A DNA stretch of 64,000 bases from Notolepis coatsorum (lineage: Eukaryota > Chordata > Actinopteri > Aulopiformes > Paralepididae). The notes under the pieces were generated by a model, which worked only from the letters and a program-made list of their open reading frames with translations, had not been told where the DNA came from and made no database searches. Position numbers and translations under genes: made by a program. Numbering within the stretch: position 1 is the stretch's first letter; every line of letters starts with the position of its first letter. The stretch is taken from NCBI GenBank assembly GCA_963971535.1, contig OZ020585.1, positions 22,132,005 through 22,196,004 of the forward strand. The letters run 5' to 3'. Shown in pieces: positions 36,301-46,945 of this stretch.

Positions 36301-38531
36301 GGATAAAAACATTGCAGTACAATCTGCAGGCTTTGTTTGTAAAGAATGTTTTTTTTGCAGTCAATTGGCAAACAAAACAATGAAAAACCGCAACTAACTT
36401 TGGTGTGAAAGTACCCTGAATACATACATGCATGCAGACAATACATGTATACACAAGTATTAGCTGAAAGTGCTTATACATACAATGGGCTGACTGAATG
36501 AAACCAGCCTGGGACCAGCTTGGCATGTATTTATTTTCTTTCCTGTTCCCCTTAATGGGGCATGTCACCCATTTTAAGAATTCATATGTTCTTTCTGTGC
36601 CCAAGGACGGTTCAGTCAGTATTTGTGAACATACACCACTCTAGGCATCAGAGAGAGAAGCCTCCAAGTGGTGATGTAACTGGGATGTAAAATCTGAGGC
36701 TGCTCCATAGACACTGAATGGGGCTCTGACCTTATGAGGCCATAAGATGTTTTGTGTTTGAGCTCTTACACCCAATGTAAACCTTTTGAGTGTTCTACCA
36801 ACATTTTGAAAGATGTGAAAGTTGTACTTTAGTTATGGCTAAAGTACAAGATATGATATTCCTTTATTTTGTCATCATCTTAAATTCTTCTCAATGAATT
36901 CCATTCAGATCAAGTGGAGGGATAAATATAAACATTATTGACATATTTCAGAGTCAGAACTGTAGAGTAGGTAGTTTGCTTTTTAGAAGGAATCTCGATA
37001 TACTAGAGTAGCCAAGAGTCAGCCTGCCAGTGGTGATAACGTGGAGTTGGCCTCCCTTTAGTCTTAGCCCTTTATTTTCCTCCTCTGTGCTCCCTATGCT
37101 GGATACCTGCTCTGTCGATGATGCAAGAATCTGAGCTCATTCTACTTGAACTTGTTGTAATTCACTCTGCAATCTGCATAAAAGCTTGTGCTAAACTAGA
37201 AACCCAGTGTGCAAAACATTAGGCATAAAAATAATATTGTTTGTTTCCTGTTGGTTGTCAGTTAAGGCCATGGGTAGGTAGGGAATTTATTTTATTTTTT
37301 ATTTTATTCTTTCCCACGGCGACTATGGATAGGGAATTTCTTTATTTAATTAAAATGTTCACAACAACATGGATGCATGTACTCTGCCAGCATATTTAAT
37401 ATCCATAATACTAAAGGTTTGACTAAGATTTCTATGAAACGTTATAAAAAAAAAAAAAAATGATATATATATATATATTTTTTAAACTCATAACATATAT
37501 TGGGTCGCACCTAAATCGGCAGGGTCGGTCGGCAACCGGAAACAAACCATTATTTTTTTAGGCCTTGGGTATCTACGCATAGTATTATGTCCCCCCCCCC
37601 TTTCCACAATCCATGTTTTCAGGTGCAAAGATCTTATCTTTAACTTGTCTCCTCACAATATATACAGTACCTCCTTTTTTTTGATGAAGTGGATTTAATG
37701 AATAAAATCAATGGGGATTGTTGTTTTCACCTAGTCTGCGAATTTCATGAAAACGACAAATGTTTATACCACTTTTAACCCTGCATTAAATAATCCTTTA
37801 TATTGTAAAGGACACACTCGGAAACGTTTATCTTTTGTCATGAAAAGCAATGTGCTAATGTAATCTGTCTGATGTACATAATGTACATAGATATTCATGT
37901 GAAGAGCAAATAATGCAAATAAACTCTAAATTCTGTGTGCATCATGCAGGGTTCGCACAAGGTCCTTAAACTCATTGGGGGCCAAACAGCAGAGGGCCCT
38001 GATGGCCCTTCAGCGCCAGTGCTTTATCCAATGTAGGATAGGACTTACTTGCGAGTGCTTATAATATATCAAATATAATATCAATAGATCTAAATAACAC
38101 GTTGGTCGTCAGTAGGGCTGTCTTAAATACTTCGAAGCTTCGTTCGATGGCACAAGCTTCAAACATTAAAAAAAAAATCGAAGTTTAAAAAAAAAAAAAA
38201 ATTTACTTCGATTTGCGCGTGTGTGTGTGTGTGTGAGAACTACCCATCCCAGTTAGGACAGCCGAATCCCGTCCAATCTTTCGCCGTCGACTAAAGACTC
38301 ACTTCTTCAACCATTATCTGAAATGATTAACAAAAAAAAAAAAAAAAAAATCTAACCATGACTAACCTTACTGTCATGCACTTTTCCTAATAAACTAACC
38401 TACACTGTAACATGCAACACTTTGATAAACATTGTTACTCAGCTGATAGAGTTGTACCCTTCTTGCTGTCTTGTCGTACAGAATTTGTAAGTCGCTTTGG
38501 ATAAAAGCGTCAGCTAAATGACTAAATGTAA

Positions 38532-38570
<39 letters not shown>

Positions 38571-41500
38571 TGCGCGCATGGGGCCATTGGGTGGGGCCGG
38601 GGGACAAATACACTGGAGGAAAGTAACCCAGCTCAGCACTGCCCAAATTATATCATCACTATTGCCTGTTTGAAGGATATCATCCTCAAATACATATACA
38701 CCTACATGCCTTGTAGAATTCCACACATAAGAAAGAAAGATACTGGGATGAATAAACAAAATAGGAAATAAAATTTAGATAAGGTGCTACTGAGATGTTT
38801 TAGTGAGTTCTTTGTTTTTTTGTGGAAGTTGCCCTTCTTAAAAATGCATGAACATTCACTGATAATTGGTCTGTAGTGGAGTCTACAAGGTCTACATTGC
38901 CGGACCATGTAGAATCCAGACCTTGTAGACTGACATAATTCTGTGCATAGTTTAGTCTACACAGGCCATATTTCAAATAATCAAAATCTTACTTCATTCA
39001 TCTTAAAGGGGAACTCCAACATTTTGGGAAATTAGCTTATTTAACATCTTCCCTGGAGTTAGACAAGAAGATACATACCTTTTTTGTCTCTGTGCGTGCA
39101 TTTTAGCTTTGGGAATAGACGCTCCGTTAGCATAGCTTAGCTTCATCACTGGAAGTGAGGCAGGACAGTAGCCTTACAGTGCCTTACAGTGTATTGCAAG
39201 GTCTGACATTGACCAAATTTGATATGCATGACCTTGGTGGGCTCTAGGTCAACTCCTGAAAAGGGGGTCAATGTCAGACCTTGCAATCAAAAGTTAGGGG
39301 GCGCACTGAAATTATGGCAAGGGTTATTAGCCCCCTAACTTTTGATTGCAAAGTCTGACATTGACCCCCTTTTCAGGAGTTGACCTAGAGCCCACCAAGG
39401 TCATGCATATCAAGTTTGGTCAATGTCAGACCTTGCAATACACTGTAAGGCACTGTAAGGCTACTGTCCTGCCTCACTTCCAGTGATGAAGCTAAGCTAT
39501 GCTAACGGAGCGTCTATTCCCAAAGCTAAAATGCACGCACGGAGACAAAAAAGGTATGTATCTTCTTGTCTAACTCCAGGGAAGATGTTAAATAAGCTAA
39601 TTTCCCAAAATGTTGGAGTTCCCCTTTAAATATTCTTGATTTGGGGGATTGGTAGTTCCCATGAAATCTGAAGTTGTTCAAACGACAACAGCGATCCACC
39701 TTGAATTAAATCACACAGCCGAGTGAAACCTTGTTGGCTCAGTCACGAAAGGGGCTACTTAATTAATTAATCCAACCCACTTTATTTATAGAGCACATTT
39801 AAAAACAACAAAGTTTATGAAAGTGCTGTACAAGTCCCACAACATAAGATAAAAAAAATAAAAAAAAATAAAAAAAAAATATATATTTTATTTTTATTTT
39901 TCTTTTCTTTTATTTTATTTTTTTTCGAAGCTTCGAATTAAAATCGAAGCTCGGCCCCGAAGCTTCGATTGCCAAAAAAAGCTTCGAAGGTCAGCCCTAG
40001 TCGTCAGTGAGTTGCTTCCAGTCAACATGCACGAAACAGATAATTTTTTCATACATACATTTCCGTTTTATACCGTGATAAATATGAATATATTTCTAGA
40101 GCGTTCTGTCTCATCTCAATAAACTCCAGCAAATCGAGCTTCAATGTATTTTGTTAGAAATCGTGCCATTTGTCGCTTGATTTATGAATCGTTTTCAAAT
40201 AAACGCTAGATTATCGATATTATATGTGTCATCATGCGCGAACAGAAGCGGGGTCTGAAAAATCGCTTCTCCGTACTTTGGTCGGTGCGACACACACACG
40301 CTCAAATGGCGGTGAAAGAAACATCGGATTAACCCCAGATTCTTAACAAAGTCCTTACCTCACATCTGATGTAGTGCAAAAAGATTAATCCAATTCCTGA
40401 TCGCCATTCCAAATATTGATCGTGTTTATTGATCCAACGTTATATGTCCAAAACACATAAAATGAGTGTCCCCAGTCCATCTGTTATAACGATACTGCAT
40501 GCCCGAGAAGTAAAACCTGGACCGGACTTCTTAGATCGATGCACAGCCCCAGCCAGAGGGATTCCAATGATGTGCAATACCATCCGGGAGACGTTAGGCG
40601 GCGGTATTTGCCATTTGCAAGCTCAGACCCATTCCCAATGATAACGTCAGGCTGGATGGATGAAAAATGAATGGATATAGATAATAAAAGAAATATCGAT
40701 TAAAACCCGAGATATCTCGGGTCTTGGCGCCCAGAGCATGGCGAGTTAACCCGAGATATCTCGGGGTTGGCCTCCAAAGGGTTAGTGCTTGATCTTTTAC
40801 AAAAAAAACAGCAAATTTTTTAACAAGGTGCTTAAAAAGTCCTTGAAATTCAAATCAACCATTCACATTTGAATGTTTTGTTCATCTATGATCAAATTGT
40901 TCTGAATCAAGAAATCCTTGAAAGAAAATAAATCTGATGAGTCGCTGTCTCGTGCGCTCCTACTGCTTTTCCTCATTTCTTCGCATGTGATGATCTAGCT
41001 TGCTCTAGCTGGCAAGCAGGCCAAGAAGATGCTTAAAAAAAACAGGATTTAAAAGTGAATTGTATCCTTCGAGTGACATCCTTGAAAATGAAAAACAGTG
41101 CTTGGAAAAGTACTTAAAAGTTCTTGAATACAATTTTGCAACGTCTGTGGGAACCCTGGCCATATAAACGCTCCTCTCACAACACCCAGGTCAGCAAGGA
41201 GCTGTCGGAGGAGTACGAGCGGCTAGTGAACCCGGAGAAGGCCCTGGAGGACTCCAAGCCGCCCAGGATCAAAGAGGAGCCCATGAGCGACATCTCCTTC
41301 CCCGTCAGCGAGGAGCCCGAGGCCGACCTCGCCTCCGGGGACCAGGCGCTGCCCATGGGGGTGCTGGGGCCCCACGGCGAGAGGCTGCAGGCACCGGGCC
41401 TGGAGGGTGAGCACTCGCCACACGCCTCAGGTTAGCATTCATATTCAAGCCTGTCCAATACATGCATGACTAATAATGATGGTATTGATGTGGACCTGGG

Positions 41501-44500
41501 GGGAAACTGGGGAAATATATAACATTCTTCTTATTTTTGACAATAATTGTTTTAATTTCCCCTTAAATTGGCACAGTGGTTAGCACTGCTGCCTCACAGC
41601 AAGAAGGTCCTGGGTTCGAACCCCAGCAGAGGGCCTTAATGTGTGGAGTTTTTGCATGTTCTCACCATGTTCGTGTGGGTTTCCTCCGGAGTCTCCGGTT
41701 TCTTCCCACACCATAAAGCACCAGTAAAGCATGTTAGGCAGGGACTACAGATGAAAACTAGCTCATTAGCTAATTCTGGCACATTTACATTTATGTGGAA
41801 ACTGAAGATGTTGATTAATGTGCACTGTCCCTAAAATCATCAATCATCAAGTAATTGATTGTAAATAATGAACTAGTCTTACACAAAGTCTTTGCACTCT
41901 GGTTGGATGCCAAACTTGCATTGTACTGTACTTGTGCTGTATAATGACTACATTTGAATTAGGGCTGGGCGATATGGCCAAAAACGTTATCGCGATAAAA
42001 TAATTTTCATATCACTCGATATCGATAATTATCGTCGATATACACAAAATAATTATTTCTGTCAAGTTTAATGAACTTCTCATGCCCGGCACCGGCGGGC
42101 TATTAATAGATAGACTAACTTTTTTTGCTGCGGTAGAACGAAGACGTCACTACGAGACGAGTTGGAGAGCCGTCGCGTGTCGAGCCAACCCTTTGAGAAG
42201 CTTTGTGGTCCCGGCTTGAATTCTCCATGAATGTGTCCATATAAATCCAGTTTGTTAGATCCAACTGTACTGTCTTAATGTTTCTTGTGATTATGGGTGA
42301 TTTCCGACCGCCAAAACAACTGAATGTCTCGTCTCGAGTTGATGTCGTCATCAGTCCGCGCACCTTCTTCTAACGCAGTAACTGCCCTGGGCCCAGTGCA
42401 TAGATTATTATATTCCACCAGGGGGCAACCTACCGCCACTGGGTCATATGCATTATAAGAATGGAACTGTGTAGATTTCATTCACGGACGGTTCTTGCTG
42501 CATCCAAATTTAGAATAAAGAGTGTAAAAGCAGACACTAGCGTTTGTTGCTGCGAGGTACTTGCATAGGTAGTTGCATCAGTTCCAGGCGCAGCACGAAC
42601 TTCAATGGTTCTTGTTTGTGGCTGTCGGCTAACGCCACCACTCCTTTCCGACTGAATGCGTTTGCATTCGGTGTACTCTAATGAGTGATAAACGTTTAGG
42701 TGATAGAACATGTTTGTTGTGTTCCCCGTTTTTGTTAGCACCGGTCGTCGACACAGTTTGCAGCGAACGCTGCTCTGATTTTTGTCCGACTTTAAAAAGC
42801 CAAAATGTGTCCATACTGCCGACGTCGAAACACCTTTCTTATTAACAATTTCCTCTACATTTGAGGCGCTAAGGCTTGCGGTGGCCGTAGGCGTAGGGTT
42901 GTCATCTCCTCCTCCTCCTCTTGAGAGAGTCAACAGCTTCAAGTACCTCGGAGCCCACATATCCGAGGACTTGAAATGGACCATACACATTAACAGTGTG
43001 GTGAAGAAGGCACGACAACGCCTCTACTTCCTCAGGCGCCTAAGGAAGTTCCAAGTCAGCCAGAAGATCCTTAAGAACTTCTACTCATGTACAATAGAGA
43101 GCATCTTGACCGGCAACATCACCTCCTGGTTTGGGAATAGCACTGCAAAAGACCAAAGCAGACTACAAAGAGTGACACGTTCAGCCGAACGCACAATTGG
43201 AGGGGGGCTCCCCACCCTCCAGAACATTTACTACAAGCGTTGCAAGGGGAAGGCTAAGAGAATTATTAAGGACTCGAGCCACCCGAACAACTGCCTCTTT
43301 GAACTGCTGCCGTCAGGCAAGCGATACAGGAGTCTCAAGGCGAGCACAGAAAGACTCAGAAGTAGCTTCTATCCCCAGGCCATCAGGCTGCTAAACGAAC
43401 AATGAATGAACACTACACAACAACAACCACCAAACACACATAGCACACACATCCACACGCACACACTCACTTTAAACAAACACACTGTAGCACCCACTAC
43501 ACACACTTTATAGCACACACCCACTTTAAACAAACACACTGTAGCACCCACTCCCCACACTTTATATTTATGGATGAAGGATTGCACTACAACTCGTACA
43601 CCTTACTGTAAATTGTACCTAAAATTGTACCTCATCCCATTTCTGCTTTGCACTAGATAGTACTGTACATTAGTACACTGCATAGTTGTGTATTGTATAT
43701 TATATGGTAACTCAGAACATTGTACATATGTCTATACCGAACAACTGTGACCTCATTTTCTTCTTCTAAATTCATGCTATATTATGTTATTATGTTATTT
43801 GATACTATCTTGTCTAGCACAGTCTCTGGAGCGTAACAGTAAGAAGCATTTTGTATGAAAGTATTCTGTACTTCTGTATGACAACTATTAAAGAACTTGA
43901 ACTTGAACTCCTTCGCTGTCGCCATCTCCTTCACTGGAATTTCCATGCATTTTCCTAACTAAAGTTGCTAAACTAATCTCCTCGGAAATCGAAACCAAAA
44001 CAGTAGCACATCTGGAGCTGTGGTGCGTAAGCGCGTCATCACGTAATGTAGCTCTATTCCTGATTGGTTGTTAGTGCGTGTGCTGATATCCAAGCTTGGA
44101 AAATCGATATATCGAAACTTTGCGACCACGTTTCATGTTTATTTCGAGGAAATAATTTATCGCGATAATTATCGTTATCGTTTTATCGCCAAGCCCTAAT
44201 TTGAATCTAATCTAAAGTATTATATAAAAAAGAAGCAGTGAAGCTAGACCAGCACTCTCAGGTTCAAGAATTGAATGGCAGCCTGAAACAAACATGTTTC
44301 GGAATTACATATTCCTTCTTCAGTGTTATAGCAAGCTATAACACTGAAGAAGAAATATGTAATTCCGAAACATGTTTGTTTCAGGCTGCCATTAAATTCT
44401 TGAACCTGAGAGTGCTGGTCTAGCTTCACTGCTTCTTTTTTATATAATACTTAATGGGATTTCAGCACCCAGTGTCGAATCTTGAGAGCGCGGTCTAACT

Positions 44501-45782
44501 TGACAATCTAATCTAAAGTGCCATGCCTGTATGCGGCCACTAGGGCAGAGTTGTGCTACCGGTGAGTGCTGACTAATCCACTCCAAGGGTATGTTCATAA
44601 ATTCTTTCTTGATTTAAGAGAATATTGTGGTCGACTGTATCGAAAGCTAACGTCAAGTAATACTTGTAGTATTGATGTTAGGTCGGAGTCAAGACAAGAC
44701 CAAGCAATAGATGATTAGTCACTTTAGCAAGCATCATAATACAAAGTGTATTGTATTGGTTCTATTGGACACTGGACAGCATTGTATTGTTAGCCCCCCT
44801 GACTGGCCCTGTTGGCTTGGCTTCTGGTTGTTGTAGCTCCATGTAGGGCTGGGCGATGAATCGGAATTCGAATTCATGATTTAGGATGATGTTTAAAAAT
44901 GAAAATCGATTTTCACGTTCTTTTTTCTTTTTTTAAGAGTCGCCTTTTATTTTACAAAAAGTGGTGTTTGGTGAAAATTAGATTTTTTTTTTTTTTTTTT
45001 TTTTTTTCAATAGGGAAATTCATTCTTGTTTGATGATCAAGAGGCACCTTTTATTTGTTTTAAGTGAAGTTTGGTGAAAAAGCAAGTTATTGCACTATTA
45101 ATCCCAATACTAGGGACATTCATCTTAAAGTAAAATGTTATATATATATATCTTTTTGTAAGTGAATATTGGTGAAAGTTAGGTTTGCACTTCAATCCCA
45201 ATAGGGAAATTCATCTTGGTTTGATAATGTTTTTGTGTAAAATAAAAACAGCTTATTTGAATGATTTCCTTGGCGTTTCTAGTTTTTAAGAAAAAAATCG
45301 ATTAAAATCGTAAATCGGATGTGGTGTGAAAAGATCGGAGATAAAAATTTTTGGCCATATCGCCCAGCCCTAGCTCCATGACATGCTAACAATTAGCTTC
45401 CTGGCATTATCTGTGTTCACAAGAATAACTAAGTAACCCTGCTAAGTGTCTGAAAATGACTACTAACCCTGTTCTCTCTCCCTCTCGGCCAGGCGGAGGT
45501 GGGGCCAGCGCCTCTCCCCTGTGGCCCCAGGTGAAGATGGAGCCCCAGGATGGAGAGGAGGGCCAGGGCCCCGGCCACCACCACCACCACGGGGTCCTGG
45601 GGGGCGACGTGTTCGAGGAGGGGGACCCCATGTCCACTATCAGCGAGTCTGGAGGAGCCATGGCGCCCTCTCCCGGAGGAGCAGCCTCGGACGGCAGCTA
45701 CGCCTCGCACTCGCCTGACTCTCTGATGAGCACCTCGCCGGTCTTCAACCAAAGGTCCAGGAAACGTGCCAAGAAGATGTGA
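26967..45782 (+). CDS. SUPT7L: SUPT7L, SAGA/STAGA core subunit, complete CDS in four exons
   Basis: STAF65-gamma, a structural subunit of the SAGA/STAGA histone acetyltransferase coactivator in the nucleus. Coding exons: 26967-27391, 35556-35880, 41190-41430, 45493-45782. Junctions join in phase to give 426 residues (human about 414). Conserved blocks: RYWGEIP at the N-terminus, TMLDIPSEPCSLTIHTVQL, FQLRHSDPESDFYKGKGEPV, a histone-fold (bromo-associated) domain about 150-230 containing AHAGFESAQESVLETLTDVV and FPDVVEQVFHEVGIGSV, IKDYHSYMLQ, IKEEPMSDISFPVSEEPEAD, ASGDQALPMGVLG, and the C-terminal SSPVFNQR-like STSPVFNQRSRKRAKKM. An ATGATG start with G at -3 is used. The partner gene SLC4A1AP is divergent, with the 17.5-kb foldback element between them. 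Confidence 0.95.
27401..27545 (+). repeat. Truncated V-SINE-like element
   Basis: Contains GTCGAAGTGTCCTTGAGCAA and GCGCCTTGGATAAAAGCAGT, the body and tail of the SINE seen complete at 30008-30271. It starts about 10 bases after the SUPT7L exon 1 donor. Confidence 0.7.
27546..28258. other. SUPT7L intron 1, unassigned part
   Basis: AT-rich sequence with no exon, RNA gene or clear repeat terminus recognised. Confidence 0.5.
28348..29393. mobile_element. hAT element (inner) with perfect 8-bp TSD ACTTGGAC
   Basis: Ends TAGGGCTGGGCGATATGGCC and ATATCGCCCAGCCCTA. ACTTGGAC is duplicated at 28340-28347 and 29394-29401. It carries LINE 3' tails in both orientations (28613-28745, 28806-28925 and a fragment near 29193-29240). 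Non-autonomous. Confidence 0.88.
28613..28745 (+). mobile_element. LINE 3' tail copy
   Basis: ATTGAAAATGGGGGACCCTG ... TCTGGTCTGCATCCCCTTAA ... (ATCA)n, matching the other tails in the window. A more diverged second tail follows at 28806-28925. Confidence 0.8.
30008..30271 (+). repeat. V-SINE-like tRNA-derived SINE
   Basis: tRNA-like head with GTGGCTCGGGAGGTTGATCA and GGAGGTTCCCACTTTGATTC, the body GTGTCCTTGAGCAAGACACT, and tail AAGCGCTTTGGATAAAAACG. A second copy is at 62064-62292. Confidence 0.8.
30976..31128 (+). mobile_element. LINE ORF2 fragment
   Basis: Translates as ICTWLADNKLSLHLGKTGSI and LFGSKNKLRKTDGFLVTVGD, nearly the same as the LINE at 57447-62035 (opposite strand). It resumes at about 31565-31640 (KEHLRETAIRNWPL stop) after a hAT-type insertion. 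Confidence 0.8.
31129..31548. mobile_element. hAT-like insertion inside the LINE fragment
   Basis: Starts TAGGGCTGTACCGAATGCTT and is rich in CGAAGCTTCG dyads like the hAT element at 38113-39999. Its right terminus is truncated. Confidence 0.55.
31701..32586. mobile_element. Foldback element in LINE 3' UTR, copy 1
   Basis: The long arms TGTTTCCGGGTTCCCGTTTT ... and their complement fold across a ~190-bp centre around 32160-32345. It is flanked by a 9-bp direct repeat CACCCAACC (31692-31700 and 32587-32595), although the host LINE UTR is itself repetitive. An internal ~69-bp block around 31850-31970 is duplicated in the left arm. Confidence 0.75.
32595..32932 (+). mobile_element. LINE 3' UTR and tail, copy 1
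   Basis: Contains CTCCAATGTACAGTTTC, GTACTCACAAACAGTACTG, GGTATGTCATAAATGTC, AATTGAAAATGGGGGACTC and ends (TCAATCAA). It is the longest 3' UTR of this family in the window, and its tail matches all shorter copies. Confidence 0.85.
33652..34537. mobile_element. Foldback element, copy 2 (from the tandem duplication)
   Basis: Same element as at 31701-32586, carried along by the 1.95-kb duplication and offset by 1951 bp. Confidence 0.75.
34546..34883 (+). mobile_element. LINE 3' UTR and tail, copy 2
   Basis: Duplicate of 32595-32932 within the second tandem copy. Confidence 0.85.
35556..35880 (+). CDS. SUPT7L: SUPT7L coding exon 2, histone-fold domain
   Basis: Encodes GKGEPVTELGWTSCRQLLYQ through IKDYHSYMLQ. 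Acceptor CCCCTCAG|GGG after a long CT tract; donor CTCCAG|GTGACC. It contains the whole histone-fold region that pairs within SAGA. Confidence 0.95.
35881..38104. other. SUPT7L intron 2, first part
   Basis: A poly-G run near 35910, unclassified repeat-like sequence around 36060-36250 with CTCTGAAGAAGAC motifs, then mostly unique AT-rich sequence. No exon or RNA gene recognised. Confidence 0.5.
38533..38576. repeat. TG microsatellite
   Basis: About 20 TG units ending in GCGCGTGCGCGC. A shorter TG run lies near 38218-38236. Confidence 0.9.
39007..39625. mobile_element. Full-length hairpin MITE flanked by TTAA
   Basis: Starts AGGGGAACTCCAACATTTTG and reads as a near-perfect palindrome across 619 bp, centred near 39320. 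TTAA stands at 39003-39006 and 39626-39629, as for piggyBac and Kolobok elements. Non-coding. Confidence 0.88.
40008..41123. other. SUPT7L intron 2, last part
   Basis: Contains a dyad pair CCCGAGATATCTCGGG near 40707 and 40750, probably from a decayed DNA element, and sequence reminiscent of the repeat at 54768-55190. No exon recognised before 41190. Confidence 0.4.
41190..41430 (+). CDS. SUPT7L: SUPT7L coding exon 3
   Basis: Encodes VSKELSEEYERLVNPEKALE, then PRIKEEPMSDISFPVSEEPE and ADLASGDQALPMGVLG. Acceptor ACACCCAG|GTC; donor CCTCAG|GTTAGC. Confidence 0.94.
41570..41850 (+). repeat. tRNA-derived SINE
   Basis: tRNA-like head GGCACAGTGGTTAGCACTG and TCCTGGGTTCGAACCCCAG (A and B boxes), the common GTGTGGAGTTTTTGCATGTT body, and an (ATC)n-like tail near 41840. 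The head could be mistaken for a tRNA gene, but the acceptor stem does not pair and the SINE body follows. Confidence 0.8.
42483..42917 (-). pseudogene. hAT transposase N-terminus with BED zinc finger (truncated)
   Basis: Encodes SAVWTHFGFLKSDKNQSSVR then CKLCRRPVLTKTGNTTNMFY and HLNVYHSLEY. The W-F pair, the CxxC pair and the HxxxxH pair are those of a BED finger. Its beginning probably continues beyond the LINE insertion near 43920-43960 (MEIPVKEMATAKE). The catalytic hAT domain is absent, so the element cannot move itself. Confidence 0.75.
42918..43910 (+). mobile_element. Non-LTR retrotransposon 3' fragment (ORF2 C-terminus and UTR)
   Basis: An open frame to 43404 encodes FKYLGAHISEDLKWTIHINS, VVKKARQRLYFLRRLRKF and LLPSGKRYRSLKASTERL, the conserved C-terminal part of LINE ORF2 after the reverse transcriptase. 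The UTR runs to a TTGAAC repeat. It is a different family from the LINE at 57447 and is inserted in the hAT BED region. Confidence 0.82.
44215..44452. repeat. Near-perfect 238-bp hairpin
   Basis: Arms starting AAGTATTATATAAAAAAGAA fold around GTTATAGCAAGCTATAAC at about 44334, so both strands give almost the same translation. A 15-bp direct repeat AATCTAATCTAAAGT (44204-44218 and 44505-44519) flanks the 44219-44504 segment. Confidence 0.85.
44844..45372. mobile_element. hAT MITE with perfect 8-bp TSD GCTCCATG
   Basis: Ends TAGGGCTGGGCGATGAATCG and ATATCGCCCAGCCCTA. GCTCCATG is duplicated at 44836-44843 and 45373-45380. The interior is AT-rich and non-coding. It ends about 120 bp before SUPT7L exon 4. 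Confidence 0.88.
45493..45782 (+). CDS. SUPT7L: SUPT7L coding exon 4 with stop
   Basis: Encodes GGGASASPLWPQVKMEPQDG through DSLMSTSPVFNQRSRKRAKK M, then TGA. Acceptor CTCGGCCAG|GC. A run of five His precedes the conserved GVLGGDVFEE. Confidence 0.95.
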
Positions 45783-45947
45783 GATTTCCCTGTCCCCAGC
45801 TTTATTGATTGATCTCTTAATCGATCTGTAATAATCAATGGAGGAGAGACAATGGACACCCTGGTTGTTTTTAGTTTATTTCAACATGGCTGTCCCAAGG
45901 TGGTTTGCTGTAATGGAAGTATATTTGAGGGGGAAATAATCCAGACA

Positions 45948-45953
45948 AATAAA
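45948..45953 (+). terminator. SUPT7L polyadenylation signal AATAAA
   Basis: AATAAA 166 bases after the stop codon. Others occur around 46540. Which is used cannot be told. Confidence 0.5.
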
Positions 45954-46083
45954 GCACTTGAATAGTTGAACTGTAACAACATGGCATTAGTCTCGTACGG
46001 TCGTACCTCACCTGCAACTCACTTCTGAGTTATGTACAACTTCAGCCTACGTCCAACAGTGGGATTCATCGTCTTCATCATTT

Positions 46084-46945
46084 CGGAACACGTTGCTTTT
46101 AAACATGACCGTCATACAGGCTGAATGGGACGGTCTTTAAAAGAAGGACCTGTATCCACACCCATACAACTATTGATAAAACTGGCGCTGGACCAAAAAA
46201 CAAGTCAACGTGAAGAGGAAGTAATGTCCACACACAGTATACTGCAGTCCAGAGCTTTATTAGCCAACCCCAAATCAAATCCACCTGATGAAGCCCTTCC
46301 TGGGCGAAACAATGCTGTGTAGGATAATAACGCACGGGACAGCAGTGTGCTTTGTGGACGTTCCTTTTCTTCGTCCCCAGAGGGACCTTCGATGAGACAA
46401 AAGAACTGAAGCCATACGGACAAATTTCAATAACATTAGTATTTTTTTCTTTTCTGTTCTTTTTCAGGATTATGTAACCTAGTGTATATGAGTAAAAATG
46501 TTATGACTAAATAGATGTTTGGGTTTAATGTCCAATAAATAAATGTCCTTTTGAACGGCATCACAGCCTGCAGTCACACAAGTTTCAGTCATGAATATTA
46601 TGATCTCTGCCCCCCCCCCTCTCAATAGGCAATTTTATTATAGCCATGAAAACTATATTAATTACATTTGATCAATTAAATATAGTTACAAAAAGTACAA
46701 GACTCTTATTCTACGTAGTTTATAACTGGAAAAGTCAATATCAACTTTTATATATTTTCTGAGGGCTGCTGATGGAAGTAGCCATCACATCTTCTGGTCT
46801 CTGATTATGTCACAACTTAGGCAATTCGTGTCCATTCAAGAGCCCAGGTTCCTCCGACTTGGACACCTGACATGGGAGAATGTTTAAGTGATACTTCCTG
46901 GCCGGAAATAACATATCCGATTATTCTGACATGAATGCACAATTA
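46084..46945. other. Region after SUPT7L without gene
   Basis: Contains a CTGATGAAGCCCTTCCTGGG ... CGAAACAATG motif typical of repeat-element arms, and otherwise nothing I can assign. Confidence 0.4.

Larger units (their letters stand above)
38113..39999. mobile_element. hAT element with perfect 8-bp TSD GTCGTCAG, carrying nested elements
   Basis: Ends TAGGGCTGTCTTAAATACTT and CGAAGGTCAGCCCTA. GTCGTCAG is duplicated at 38105-38112 and 40000-40007. Inside are a retroelement remnant (about 38238-38533, with a GCTTTGGATAAAAGCGTCAG tail), TG microsatellites and a TTAA hairpin MITE (39007-39625). No transposase visible. Confidence 0.85.
41960..44198 (-). mobile_element. hAT transposon remnant with BED finger and 8-bp TSD ATTTGAAT
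   Basis: Ends TAGGGCTGGGCGATATGGCC and ATCGCCAAGCCCTA. ATTTGAAT is duplicated at 41952-41959 and 44199-44206. The minus strand encodes a BED zinc-finger region and is interrupted by a LINE fragment at about 42918-43910. Only the N-terminal part of a transposase is present. Confidence 0.88.

Noticed and set aside
41570-41645. tRNA gene candidate
   Set aside because: A and B boxes are present but it continues into a SINE body, with no closed acceptor stem.
42782-42906. Start of the 207-codon ORF
   Set aside because: The N-terminal part is antisense to the hAT BED region; only the part after about 42918 is LINE coding sequence.
44238-44429. Two near-identical 61-residue ORFs on opposite strands
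   Set aside because: Result of the perfect hairpin at 44215-44452, not two genes.
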